This document shows, in pieces, positions 49,819-61,694 of a stretch of DNA of 64,000 nucleotides (within the stretch, counting starts at the first letter, position 1; the number at the start of each line of letters is the position of its first letter). The translations under genes and the position numbers were made by a program. Location: the NCBI GenBank assembly GCA_014871385.1, contig CM026431.1, forward strand, positions 15,169,118 to 15,233,117, given 5' to 3'. A model generated the notes under the pieces. It saw only the letters and a program-made list of their open reading frames with translations. It was not told the origin of the DNA and ran no database searches. The DNA comes from Ceratodon purpureus. Its lineage: Eukaryota > Streptophyta > Bryopsida > Pseudoditrichales > Ditrichaceae.

Positions 49819-52800
49819 TCGAATTAGCTCATGTCGATCATCAACATCGGCCTGACCAGTGAATTATGAGTCGTTTTACTAGCTCGATGAGATGGATGGC
49901 TTGCTCGGAATTCATCTCGCACATGAGTCCCTTGTCATGTGGGTCAGGGCTCGCGACTGCCATTAGACCCGGTCGAGGCAGACGAGGTCGCATCTATCTG
50001 TCTGGTTCTGGCAAAGTTGCAGGTTTCGGAGTTTAGCGACGTCCACCGGCGTAGGACATGTCCAAGCACGAGATTGTTGTGTGATTTGGGTGATGTCTTG
50101 GGCAACAGTGGCAAGGTAGCAGTACTGTGAATGTTACCTGGAGTTTAGCAAGCCGAGTTTTTGTTTTTTTATTTTTTTGTGTTTTTTCTTCTATTTTGAT
50201 TGAAGGAAATGAAACAGAATTTATTGTAGAGAAAAATGAAATTACAAGCCCTCAATATTGGACAAAGTCTACGGTTAGCTAGCCAAGTTTTGCCAAGTTG
50301 CAATCTTGGCCAACTTAGAACATTATGATCGTGCAAACGGTAAGGACTTTGAATCTATGATTTGGAGTACATATACATGTACAGGTAAGGTACTAGATCC
50401 TATGGTTATTCCCCCCTTAATTACATCAAGACTTAAAAACTTACACCTTGAATTGAAAGAGTCTAGTTTTGAGGGTTTTTGGCAGTTTTGAGGCCTTTTG
50501 AATTTCAATTTGAGTGGTTAAGGTATATACGGTAATTTTTTTAGAATTTTCATGTGTGCAAACATAAGGTTCTTCTTGAGTGCAAAAAATTAGGTGATTT
50601 TATGATTTCCACTATTCAAATAGTAATAATTATTTGAAGTAAAAAATTACTCGTATTCCATAACCAATCTATAGAGTGCTACAGAACCGCTTATTATAGG
50701 AGTAGTTTCTAATCATCTTGGTACATATAATTGTGAATTGAGAAAGTATGAATTTCTTTGTAACAAATATTCAAGAAACACTATGAGTGAACCACCCATG
50801 CTTGTATATAAATTATAACCATCCAAAAGAAATCGGAAATGATTGGAAATGCGTCCGGCCCACAACTATTTCTATGTACCCTACACGCTGCACATAGGGT
50901 CCCGGTTGGTAATGGGTGGCTCGACCTTAGTTGGGTCATAGAAAGATATTGGACAGAAATGAAATCATAATTATTGACTTTTTATACAACCCGCATTATG
51001 CATATGTGCCATCTACAAAATTTTACTTTTAGATTTTTTTCCATTTTCACAGAAAGTGTATGTTGTCCACTAGACAAGTTTTTAAATTGGTTGCATAGGT
51101 TTGTTTATAGTATAGTTTTTTGATAGAATCTATACTGAATAAATTATTCTTAAATATTCTCTAAACAAATAAGTCACAGTGGTTATATGCACATTGGTGG
51201 ACGGATATTTCAGGGGATATTTTTACCGATCTTTCTACACAATACAAATACGAGGATATACTTCAAATTAAATTCTTATAGCACACCTTATCATACATTA
51301 ATCCATTAATTTATTAGAACCTAACCTAGAGGCTTAAGGAGTTAAGAAGGATGTAGCAAAAAGAATCAAAACTACCTAGGATCATGGAAAAACTACACGA
51401 ATGAATATAACCTTCTCTCTAATTGTCAAGAGCATAAACACAAATTACATTCCATAGAGCTTTTATAGTTTGGTGCTTACAACTAAAATCTTCAAATCAT
51501 ACTCAAATTGTCATCATTAAGAGTCTACCTACATTTTTGAAAAAGATTGTTTGTTTTTCGAGGATCCACAATTTTGAATATAATTCTATCATTATTAATG
51601 ATATTAAGTGTCAAAATTTTATTATACAATAGAACTTGGTTTGTCTCATTCAACTAATTCCGGCTAAAATCGATAGAATAAGACAAGTGATACTTTGCGT
51701 TTTGACTTCGGCTTATGGCACTTAATTATCTTTAGTGATACACACGGTATTAATGTTTTGGACTATAAAGAGGCACCAAAATTCATGAAATTGTTATTTT
51801 GAGAATTCATTAATGAGGTTAGATAGATTTCTTACTACCTTCCTACATAAAACAAAAAATAGATGAAAATTTGTCATTTGTGTGACTGTTATCGAACTTT
51901 GAAAAACAAGATCGACATGTTTTTGGTCGTTTAGGGGTTTAAGGGTTAAGGGCTACAAAGGTTTAACTTGTATCATCTAATATTTACATGATAAGTACTG
52001 GTTGCTATTTGAACAGGCATAATCATTTATGGTGATCTTTCATGATCTTTAATAACCTTCTTTAAAGGTAATGCACATCTATTTCTGAATTGGCTTTATA
52101 TAATTCGGAACACTTACAATATCATCGTTGAATTCTATATTAAGATAAGATGAAGCCTAAGTAATAATAAAATAAATTATCTCAAAAATGGAATATAATT
52201 GGTTATTGTGGAAGTATGCAATCAAATAATCTCACTGATAAATAGTCTTAATGTCCGTAGAAGCATATAAAAGTCATTTTATTTACACTAGTATTGATTG
52301 CTCAGAAAAGAGTGCAAAATTTGAATATAGGTTGAACAATTTCAAGTTACAAATGGTGGTGTCAAAGTTTGACCAAAAATAAATGTTGCAAAGTAGCTGG
52401 GAAAATTGAAACCTACTTAAATTTTTACTATCTCAAATGAAGAAAAATCAACAATATATTTTTGATATATAAGTGGTATATCAAGTTGTTTTTAAGATCT
52501 TACTACACAAATTACAATCTATCAAAAATACTATCATTGAGATTTATTACGTTTCAAGTAGATATAAGTATTTCTTGGCACTTTTGGCCGATTTGCAAGA
52601 AAGAAATTCAAGGGCTAAGAAGGTCTAAGCTGTATCATCTAAAACATACATCATAATAAAAACCTACAAGTATTCGTTGATTTTAATGCACGCATACAAG
52701 TTATTCAAGGACTTTGGTGATACTTTCATGCAATGAAGTGTAGAATTTCCTCGCTCAACTTAACTATCATAATTTCAAAGAAGGATATGTGAAATGTCCT

Positions 52801-52928
52801 TGCCCCTAACATATCACGCTCTAAATTGAGCAATTGTTAACTTGTCAATTAGGAATCATCAATTGTCAAGACCATTGGGGGTGGTGTATGCTACAAAGCA
52901 AGCGCTCTAGGCAGCATGGAAAAGTGAT
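49819..52928. other. spacer, no gene recognised
   Basis: A GC-richer start (to about 50.1 kb) carries a 63-codon open frame (49939-50130) with no recognisable motif. The rest is AT-rich without repeats or coding signal. Confidence 0.55.
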
Positions 52929-53852
52929 TAACCCCTAAAAATCCAGGAAAGCCGAAATGGGTTTTTGCTGTTTTGGGCAGCCAAGATGAAGGGGTTAAAA
53001 TTCATATTTTTTCCTAAGATTCTTACTGGATGCTCCCTATACTGCAAAGTGTATGTGGTAAAATTTTCAAAACCAAATTCCAATTTTAAGACCTTCATCT
53101 AGAAATTTTAGGTTTCAAGTCCAAAACGGGCAGCTTAACTTTAGGCTTTTTTCAAAAAAAAATTTGTGAAATATTTTCATAACCAAACCACCACTCAAAT
53201 TCCAAAGAGACCCAAGTCAAAAAATAAACCAATTTTACAAGGGCAGCCTCCAAAAATTACAAAGACAAGCTTCAAATTTTTGATTTCTTTCTTTCAAAAT
53301 TCGTCAAAATTTGAGATTTTGAAATTTTTCAAAAATAATTTCGCCAAAAAATAAAAAATGTATAAAGGCACCTTACCACCGTTTAGATTTTTCTAAAACT
53401 AAGTATACGTAACGTCATACATGTTTTACGATATCAACGTTTTTAGACCCGCTTCTAGAAAATAATTTTTATGAAGGTTCTAAAAAAGTAATAAGTCTCT
53501 AAAATTTTGCATGGAGGTACCCAACTTGATACCTACATGGAAAAAAATATGAGCAAAATGTTTGAGATAATGAACATCAAGTCCCAATTTTCACCATTTA
53601 CCCTATGTCGTTCGGTTTACACCCAAAAAAACTTTTGCTGCAACTTTGAATGTTATAATCTCACAAATGGTAAACATCCAATGATTGGAAATTTCATCAG
53701 TACTTCTAAAGAGAGTGAAGTACAAGATCTTACGGTTTGATGTCTAAAAAAAAGAAAAAAAACTGATCCAAACCGTCATTCTCACAAAGCGGTCAAAAAT
53801 GACAGTTTTGGAACTTGGAGCTTCCAAAAACGGCTGGATTTTTAGGGGTTAA
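52929..53852. mobile_element. 0.92 kb TTAA-flanked MITE, copy 2
   Basis: Sister of 45087-46011 in the same orientation. It starts TTAACCCCTAAAAATCCAG and ends in the complement CTGGATTTTTAGGGGTTAA. The flanks differ from those of copy 1, confirming the boundaries. No intact protein. Confidence 0.85.
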
Positions 53853-54718
53853 TGTAACCGCCACACTTTGATGATGACACTTCAAAAAAGTCTAGTTTTC
53901 AAAGGCCTTAGGCTTATCATTAAGTGTAAACAAAACTTTGACCGAGAGGAATGACTATGTGCAAAAAGACAATGTTGTGTATTTATATAATTACCTCATA
54001 AGGGTAGCTATAGAACACTCTCTTTCCATCGGTTAAAATTGATTTTAAAATATTAATATAACATTTTATGCTTATGAATCCCTCGTTCTATAACAAGTGA
54101 ATCATCTGTGCCTCACTCACCAAAAATCTAGGGGGACCTTTTAACATTAACTACTAGGCCTTTCTTTAGAGGTTTTCAAGGCCTCAACTCCTCTAACCAT
54201 TTTTTAATTTTTTTTCGGAAGTGTAAACCCAAGTCATCCTCGAACGAGTTGTGACATCCAATCACAGATTTTACAGCTCCATGGGATGAGTTCTTGGTAT
54301 GTAAAGAAATTGCAGGGCAAATTCTTTCCATTATGACTAATAATTAATTAGAATGACTTCACGACATCCACCTTCATTACCAAATGTTGGATCCTCATGA
54401 TGATAGACATTATTTAAAAAACATATATTTATGAAATTATGATGTATATTCTCTGCCATTGCGACATTGTCAAATATTAATCAGTCCTATCTGCCATATT
54501 CAAGATTTGGCTCCAGATTCCTTATCTTACATGACTTCAAGATTGAATGAACTTTCTAGTCTTTTTTGACTTGAAACCTCCTAGAGATTCTTATCCAACA
54601 TGAACTCAAGACTGTGACAATTTCTAACAGTTCAATAGATTCCTAAACTATATGTACTAGGTTTTGCAATTGTCATATTTCCAAATGATTAGTTTTAACT
54701 ACTTTTTGGAGAGCTCGA
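53853..54718. other. spacer, nothing recognised
   Basis: AT-rich. No coding frame or repeat seen. Confidence 0.55.
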
Positions 54719-54835
54719 GATTTTAATCCTACAAGATTGCAACTGTCTCGTGCTTGTCAAATCATCAATTCTATGAAGATTTTATTCCTACAAGATTGCA
54801 ACTGTCTCCTTGTCAAATCATCAATTCTATCCAGC
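54719..54835. repeat. 58-bp tandem duplication
   Basis: Two copies share TCCTACAAGATTGCAACTGT and TTGTCAAATCATCAATTCTA with small differences. Confidence 0.75.
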
Positions 54836-54974
54836 AGCTGGGAACTCTCAAATGCATTGAGGTTTGAAGTACATGTCTACACTGACCATGCTTATAGTCA
54901 CCCATGCCATGCAATATAAACCAACACATGCGATTCCGTGATTTTGTATCTCTCAGGGGGTCCTTCAAATGGCA

Positions 54975-55122
54975 ACATGGAATTTGTAAATATCATTTTT
55001 GGAATATTTTATGGACTGTGAATCTTTTGCTTCCCGGGTCCAATAGAATTTGCAATAGAAATTGCAAGGTTAACCGTTGCAGCTGCTAAGCGGTGAGGCA
55101 AGCACCTGAGGTGGGAGGGCTT
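54975..55122 (+). repeat. inverted partner of 17469-17605
   Basis: Shares GGACTGTGAATCTTTTGCTT, GAAATTGCAAGGTTAACC and AGCACCTGAGGTGGGAGGGC with the complement of 17469-17605. It has a short insertion relative to that copy. Confidence 0.65.
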
Positions 55123-55259
55123 GCATTCTCAGCATAAACAACCCAACCAAAAGAGCTCAAGGAGTTCTAATCAACACAGACAATTTAATGGACTCGAATC
55201 CTGAACCAAGTCCGTTAGAGAGATGCCACCTCGGGAGCAACGACACTCCCGGGTGTACT

Positions 55260-55383
55260 CAGACTGAAGCAAAGTGGGCTCTGTAATCACCGCCTTGGAT
55301 GCAATAAATAGCTGAGCCTGAAGGAGGCCACCCACAGTTCATTTTCAGTCTTAGCCTTGGTTTGAGAGCCTAGCTGTCTAACA
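55260..55383 (+). repeat. LTR 3'-end fragment
   Basis: Matches the end of the LTR-like segment 49251-49818: GTGGGCTCTGTAATCACCGC, AATAAATAGCTGAGCC, GCCTTGGTTTGAG, ending CTGTCTAACA. It sits directly before a GCR1-like exon. No start of the LTR was found. Confidence 0.5.
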
Positions 55384-55609
55384 CGTTTCCGCAGGATGGT
55401 GCCTGCTCTCACCGGACACCCTTTGAGCACCAGCGATGCAGAACGGTGCAGGCTTCTGTATGTAAGTTGTAACCATTGACCAACATTATAACCTTGTAGG
55501 CTTTTGTAACAGCTTCAATGGTTAATGTTGGTTGACGGTTGCGTTCAAATGAAGCGGGTTTGTTTGTGTGTGGCATACATACCTGGAAACACAGCACGTT
55601 GCTATGGAG

Positions 55610-55718
55610 ACTTATGAGCACGGGCTGGATTCACGGTAGCTGTGGTTAAGCTGAGCTTTTGTATGGCACTGCTGGACTGTCCCACAGCTACCGTGAATCC
55701 AGCCTGTGTTCATAAGGT
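55610..55718. repeat. near-perfect hairpin, 35-bp stem
   Basis: Arms 55610-55645 and 55682-55718 pair with only a few mismatches. The innermost 22 bases (GGCTGGATTCACGGTAGCTG and on) pair perfectly around a 36-base loop. The size is compatible with a small-RNA precursor or a foldback insertion. Confidence 0.75.
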
Positions 55719-56022
55719 ACCATATGTTTTCGACTTCGATTGCGAGAAGGAGTTGATGCTTTCGAGGGTTTTTGCTGGTTTAATTTCTGCTTGCTATGTT
55801 TCGTCAATCGTCATAGCCATGAGCAGGGCAGTAGAGCCCGGGAGGTCGTTAGGTAGGGATTCCTCCCAAGGGTTTGTTGAGCCTTTGCGGGAGGAGAGGG
55901 AGGATGTGCCGCTCAAGGGTTTGATTGCGCCGCTGGATTCCATGCCGCCAGTGGACTTCGCATTTGCGTATGGATCCGGGGTTTTTACTCAGGCTCTTCA
56001 TAGTCGTGCGCGTTCGAATGAG
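55663..56022 (+). pseudogene. TAM41-like (mitochondrial CDP-diacylglycerol synthase) first-exon fragment
   Basis: An open stretch of 120 codons from ATG at 55663 to a GT donor at 56023. The last part, LIAPLDSMPPVDFAFAYGSG followed by VFTQ, matches the N-terminal signature of the TAM41 family, whose members make CDP-diacylglycerol on the mitochondrial inner membrane for cardiolipin. The segment before it is not recognised, and it partly overlaps the hairpin 55610-55718. No downstream TAM41 exon is present, because the sequence passes directly into a GCR1-like exon at 56095. It is a fragment, presumably carried here by rearrangement or a transposon. Confidence 0.6.
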
Positions 56023-56438
56023 GTATGCGTTAGTGAGTTTTGGAAGCCTCTTTCAAGTTTATGATCTTGATGCCAGAGTGATTTTGTGAATTAGGATCAC
56101 GGGGATAAATGTTGGAGCCTCGGCCCTGTCGTTTGCGGGGACTCTCTTCATTGTCATGTGCTACATCTTGTTCAAGGACCTGCGGATGTTCCCGTTCAAG
56201 CTCATCTTCTACTTGTCTCTCTCGGAAAAAGCTTCGGATTCTGTGCTCACTCACCACTGCACCATAAACATAAGACTCAAGTGAATGACATCAGGAATCA
56301 CTACTTGTCTCCCTGTTTTGTGCTTGTGCAGGACATGCTGGGCAGTCTCTTCAATATGTGAGGGTACGTGTGTGTGCCATTATTTGATGGATTGGGATTT
56401 TTTTCCATCTCAAATAATGCTTCTTGTGAGTCAGTTCA

Positions 56439-57662
56439 TGTGACTAAGCCTGATGCAAGCATGAACTGGAGTCGTGCAGATAATGTTCGTGAAAAGGGAT
56501 GTTGGAGTTCCTTGTGAGACATTAGTATTGGTGCCTGTGACTTCAGTCACGTGGGCTAATGCGGATTTTTTCAGGATGCTTATCTTGAATGTGCATATAC
56601 TCAACGTAAATGCCTACTTCACTCCGCTAACTCTGGGTATACTGTACCACTGCATCCGGAACTGTCTTCGGAGAGGAGTATTTAAGTTATTCGGAAATTG
56701 ATCTGCAGAATATTTGGTCGTTATTGGCCATTGAGGCGGAGGTACACAGTATCCTCTGCAAGAGACGTGCAAGAGACTGTTTTCGATGCGTCTTTGAATG
56801 TACATTTGAACAGAGATATCCTTGCCATTTCATAACTAAGCTAATGCTGCGGAATGTTGTGTAGTTGATGACTGGTTAGGAAGGAATGCTGTATGAGAGA
56901 AAGGTAGTGGGGGTCGGTTGATAAGTTAGTGCAGATCAATGAACGTAGGCAATGAATAGCAAATGCGTTTACTGCTTGAAGAGTGACACACATGGTTATG
57001 GTCATCGAAGCTCATACAACATAACTGAAGTCTATGCACAAATGAGACCTACGAGCTGCTGATACTCGTTTGTGCGGCAGGTGGAATAGGAAAAGAGCAG
57101 AAGAAACTTACGGGCAATGTGCAGAATTAAAGACAGTAGTTTGTTTATTTATAAAAATAAAAAAAAAGAGAGAAATTAAATCATTCGTTTGAGCCATCTC
57201 CTGCCTCAATCATACCTTCATTTCCTAGGAGCATCCGAAGTGCCTATCACTAATACGCATGAATATGCTTGTCTCCACTACGGTATTGAATGGGATCTGC
57301 GTCGACAAATTAAAACAAACCATGATACAAAGAATGGGAAGCACGCTGCTCAGCACTAAATGTCACTTCGTTGGCTCATTCCGGCAAAAATTCTAGATAG
57401 ATACACATAAAATGATCAGCCAAGGTACCGCAGAAGGACACCATCGTTGCCCAGAACGAACCCTTTGTTGTCTATGAATCTGCACATCAAAATGAGTGTA
57501 AGGAAATGCACTGCATAGCACGAATCCAGAACCGCATAGTTGAACCAATGTAAAGGAATACAACGTCAAATACCACCGAATAAGTACGTCAGTATGAATG
57601 GAGTCCGAAGACAAGCAGAAATCTTACTTTACAGCATACAAATTGGCGGCGATTTGGTCAGC
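56439..57662. repeat. segmental duplication copy B, with the empty CACTA site
   Basis: Carries the HCF136 3' end and downstream flank. At 56748-56760 the sequence reads GTACACAGTATCCTCTGCAAG without interruption, while copy A has the CACTA element after GTACACAGTATCCT. Copy A has an extra 7 bases just right of the insertion. The two copies differ at roughly one base in ten outside indels. Confidence 0.9.
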
Positions 57663-60600
57663 AACTCTATCACGGACCCATGATTTCCCTCCATCCGTTG
57701 TCCTCAACAAAATACCACTGCCTCCTGCAGCCCAAGCCTCATCCTGCAATGTAAACATCACTTGAACGTTAGTAGTGAAGGTCACAAGCACCATGAAAAT
57801 GTACTAAAATAACATGCGACATTTGCCAAGCGAGTTCATGACAATTGTTTGGGATCAGAAATTCAGTGGTGTAATTAACTTCGAGGATTCAAGACCAGTG
57901 TGAGAACCTGCATCAAAATATGGCTAATTCATCTGTCTTCAAAATGAAACACGATAACCGTCATTCGCTCTAGAGACAACAATGTCGTCCGAAGAACTCA
58001 CATATCGGGGATGTTGGATCATAAAAAGGATTTAATCTCCAGAACTACGTGGTATATTCACAAGGAAAGTAAATGATCTGTATCCGAAAGACAGAAATAT
58101 TTACCTTCGACCGGTATCCAACGTCCAGAATTCCAAACCCTCTGCTAGGAATTTTCTGTTCATCAAAATCCTCCGTCACCTGAAATGGCATCAAACATCT
58201 CAAAAGACTCAGTTATAGAGAAACCAATCGACAACCCTGATCCTCTGCTGATCCGGTTGGACTAATGCTCGAACTAGGAAGCAGTAGGTTCAAATTTTAC
58301 TTTTCTCTACGACGTGACATTCACTTGCTTAGTTATGCTTCCTACAGATCCATACTTGACTGATATAAATGAGATGAGATGTGCTTACACCAGTGCCTCT
58401 GCTGACCAAAAGTCCACCACCACGAACGGCCAACCACAAGCCTCCATCCGCTCTCCATCCCATATTCTGAATTCGGCGAGCACTTGTACGGTTGTGTGGT
58501 TGCCAGTAAGGCTGCAATAGTAAGCACACAGTTCAGAAATACGTAAAAGTGTCCACTTGAGGAGGATGCAATTTGCTCTTTCCAAACGACACAACAAATG
58601 CTCCAGAAATAATATTTATCCGGTCAATATCATCAAAGCATTCCTTTGCCTTCATGTGTGCAATACTGGACTAAGTCTTCAGTAAAAAAATAAGGACTTA
58701 GTTACCTGTCCAGGCTCCCAAGTTAGGAAAAAGTTTCCGCGGCTCACAACGGCAACATAATCACCGGCAGGTGATCGGTTAACTGTGTTGAGAGTGCCCG
58801 TGTAATAACTGGCTCCACTAATTCCACTCGACACAGTTCTGCAGCCAGAAATTATTGCTTCAGAGGAGCTCTACCATCAAAAAAGAGCTCAAACAACATA
58901 TGCGGTATTCTCCGCTTTCAAATTGTATACCACAAGACTTGCCTCATTTCTTCATGTGCAGGGAAAATTACCTAGCCTCCTTCACTCCCACTCCTAAGGA
59001 TTTACTAGGTCATCATCTGAACTCTAATGTCTAAACGTTGGGAATGGACCCATGTGCCAAACTTCGTGTCTATCTTCTCACATCAGAATACATGCTACTC
59101 AATAAACTAGACAACTCAGAAGAACACCCACAGTTAGCTCCATCCGAATTAATATCAATGTATTACCTGTTCAATGTGGCTGAGACGGTTTCTTCCACAG
59201 CAGCCTTCCAGTTGTACCCATTGTTTGAAGTAACATAGATGGCTCCCTCATCAGTAACCATTTCTGCACTCTGCGGCCCAGTTGCCCTAATAATAACCTG
59301 CATTGTATATTCCACTTATCAGAGCCATGCCCTCATCTTTCAAATCATGTTTCAGTCAAATGCCCTTGCTCAAGCAGCTTTAGGGTCGTGAAAACAAACA
59401 TAATTTGAGTTCTTTCAAATTTGGAGATCTGTAAACAGGGAAGACTATAATATGAACGTCATAGCACAGGTATGATTCATTACAGGATTTCCGGGAAGAC
59501 GAATACTTAGGGGAATGCGCTCCCAGTTCTCTCCACCATCGGAAGTGTGGAGAAGAATAGCTGGCTTGCCAATAATCCATCCCTCTTTCCCTTGAAAACT
59601 GATGCTATTGAATCTGCACGAATCCTAAGACATCATCAACAGTGCCTCTGATCCATCACAAAACAAGCATTTTCGACACCTAAACCGGTAAGATGAATTT
59701 CTACAACCCATGATATTAAATAGCAGTGCTACATTGTGTCCAGAAAGGCCTTATCCCCAAGTCCTTGAAGCAGGTCGTTTAGAAGGGTTCTCATGGGTTC
59801 ATACCGGTAATTGAAATCTTCGTCTTCGGCAGATGGGATGCTGCGCGAATTCCAGGAACGACCTGCATCCTTGGTCTCCAACAGCGTCTGCCTAGTCCCT
59901 AACAAAAATCCTGGAAAAAAAGAAAATAATTTCTCCTTCATCAAAAGCACTCACGCATTGACTCGCTTAACAAAAATCCCCTAGATTAAAATTGAATTCA
60001 GAACCTACAAAATCTCGTATCCAAATTCCTAGCATGGTAGCGCCAAGATCCTACAGCTGCGAACCCTCAACCCCAGAAACGCAGTGCGTACTCTCGTGTA
60101 GTGAGAGAACAAGACAATAGCAAATTACGGCTTTCGAGAGACATAGAGCAAGATTTAGAGTCAAGTGCAAAGAGATGACGACCCCGCCATTGTAACAAAA
60201 CTCGGAATCCACAGCCAATTGCCCATTAAATCACAAAATCGGCAATCTAGATTCAATACAGATTCATCTCATCGCCGAAAGGAATACGAACCGCGGTCAG
60301 GCTGGTCAGGCACGAACGCCATGTCGAGCAACACGACCCCAGCGTCAACAGGAAGCGTAACCTGCTCCCAGCTCGACACCGTCTCATCCGCAAGCGCCAC
60401 CCCCTGATCTCCCAACGCCCCTCCCAAGGCCAAAGCACCCCCTGCAGCCCCTGCCAACACTCTCCGCCTACTCACACCCCCGACCAACTCCTCCTCCTCC
60501 TCCTCCTCCTCCCTCGACGCCACTACAACACATGACCCCTTACTCGCACATTGCCTCACCGGCGCAGCCACCACCTTCCCGACATCCCCCCGCAGCCCGC

Positions 60601-60703
60601 AGAAGCTCCCAATCGCACTGCAGCGCGACGTCGACGAGCTGCCAGGCGCCTTGAGTACTCCCGAGCTCAGCAGCGAAAGCGCTTGCGTACCGAGCGCCGC
60701 CAT
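57416..60703 (-). CDS. HCF136: photosystem II stability/assembly factor HCF136
   Basis: YCF48-family protein of the thylakoid lumen, needed early in photosystem II reaction-centre assembly. Nine exons on the minus strand: 60703-60292, 59910-59805, 59613-59484, 59297-59167, 58838-58706, 58511-58389, 58179-58105, 57743-57628 and 57479-57416. All borders are GT-AG and the phases fit, giving 429 residues, close to the usual plant length. The N terminus is a Ser/Ala-rich chloroplast transit region, an acidic run, then a twin-arginine lumen signal ([18 protein letters not shown] and an Ala-x-Ala-type end), as expected for Tat import. The mature part keeps the repeated propeller motifs: [108 protein letters not shown] and [15 protein letters not shown] at the end. 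ATG at 60703 is the first in a GCGCCATGG-like context. No damage seen, so this is the working copy. Confidence 0.97.
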
Positions 60704-61541
60704 GGCAACACGAGGTGTAGTGGATTCCGCAGCTGTGGTGGCGATGGATGTGACCCGATCGATTTGGGGAAAGATGGGAGATGGTGCGAGAATTCGCTGT
60801 CGCAGTGCTCGATGGAGCTCGATGCGGGCAGTGGCGATGGCGGAGGACGATGTCTAGACGGTGATGGGGGGCGGCGCGGTGATGGGAGGCGGGGAGCGCA
60901 TCGCCTTATCCACACTGGCGCAAGATTGTTGAAGTTCCGGTTAATTTGTAAGTTGGGTGAGGGCGTTTCTGCGTCCACGGTGGTGGGGTGTTGGCCACAG
61001 GACTTGGGAGTTGGGGAGTCTTCAAGATTTGGCGCCCATTGGTTTAGTGCCCCTACTGATTCATTCCAATATCCTTCAGTAGTAGCAGCATTAGAAACCG
61101 ACAAAATTTGAGCGTTTGGTTGATTAAATGGCAGAGGAGGTGTAACAATCATACTCCAAGGTTGGGTAAATGGGACACAAAAATTAATTTTTAGAAAGGT
61201 TTTAACGAAATTTTTATAGAATTTTTTGAAGGTTCAAAAATGAGACTTTCTATAATCCATAGTAGGTGTTTGTGAGAGCCGTCGCTTAACCGGCCACAAA
61301 AAGTAATAGAAGTTCAACTATTAAGTAACTAGCCATGAAAAGTAATAGTAATCCACAGCCAATGAAGAGTAACTGCATCGAGCTCCATCGAGCACTACGA
61401 CTGCGAATTCATGCCTGCATGAATCAGGTGGGCACTAAACCAATGAGGTGTTAGAAATTGGCCCCTGTCATGTGGGCACCGGGTCAAAGGCACCACGAAC
61501 AGACACTCTATTCACGCCGGCTCCACCAGAGGATTGGTGTT
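60704..61541 (-). promoter_or_regulatory. HCF136 upstream region
   Basis: GC-rich near the gene and AT-rich further out; presumably 5' untranslated region and promoter. A block at 60789-60826 recurs inverted at 61374-61411 (ATCGAGCTCCATCGAGCACT), and the GGTTTAGTGCCC block near 61041 recurs inverted near 61425. No clear TATA box can be claimed. Confidence 0.5.

Positions 61542-61694
<153 letters not shown>

Larger units (their letters stand above)
55396..56357 (+). pseudogene. GCR1-like (cAMP-receptor-type GPCR) gene fragment
   Basis: Three pieces follow the N terminus of plant GCR1. 55396-55461 gives MVPALTGHPLSTSDAERCRL. 56095 to about 56223 gives ITGINVGASALSFAGTLFIV and CYILFKDLRMFPFKLIFYLS, the first membrane helix and following loop. 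56332-56357 gives DMLGSLFN. The protein family is a seven-helix receptor (slime-mould cAMP receptor type, Dicty_CAR) of the plasma membrane. The remaining six helices are missing, the donor after the second piece is not a usual GT, and the splice phase between the first two does not fit. I therefore call it a broken 5' fragment. A TAM41-like piece lies inside what would be intron 1. Confidence 0.65.

Noticed and set aside
60551-61152. Long open frames on both strands upstream of HCF136 (186 and 161 codons)
   Set aside because: They overlap exon 1 and the GC-rich leader of HCF136 in other frames and have no domain or splice support.
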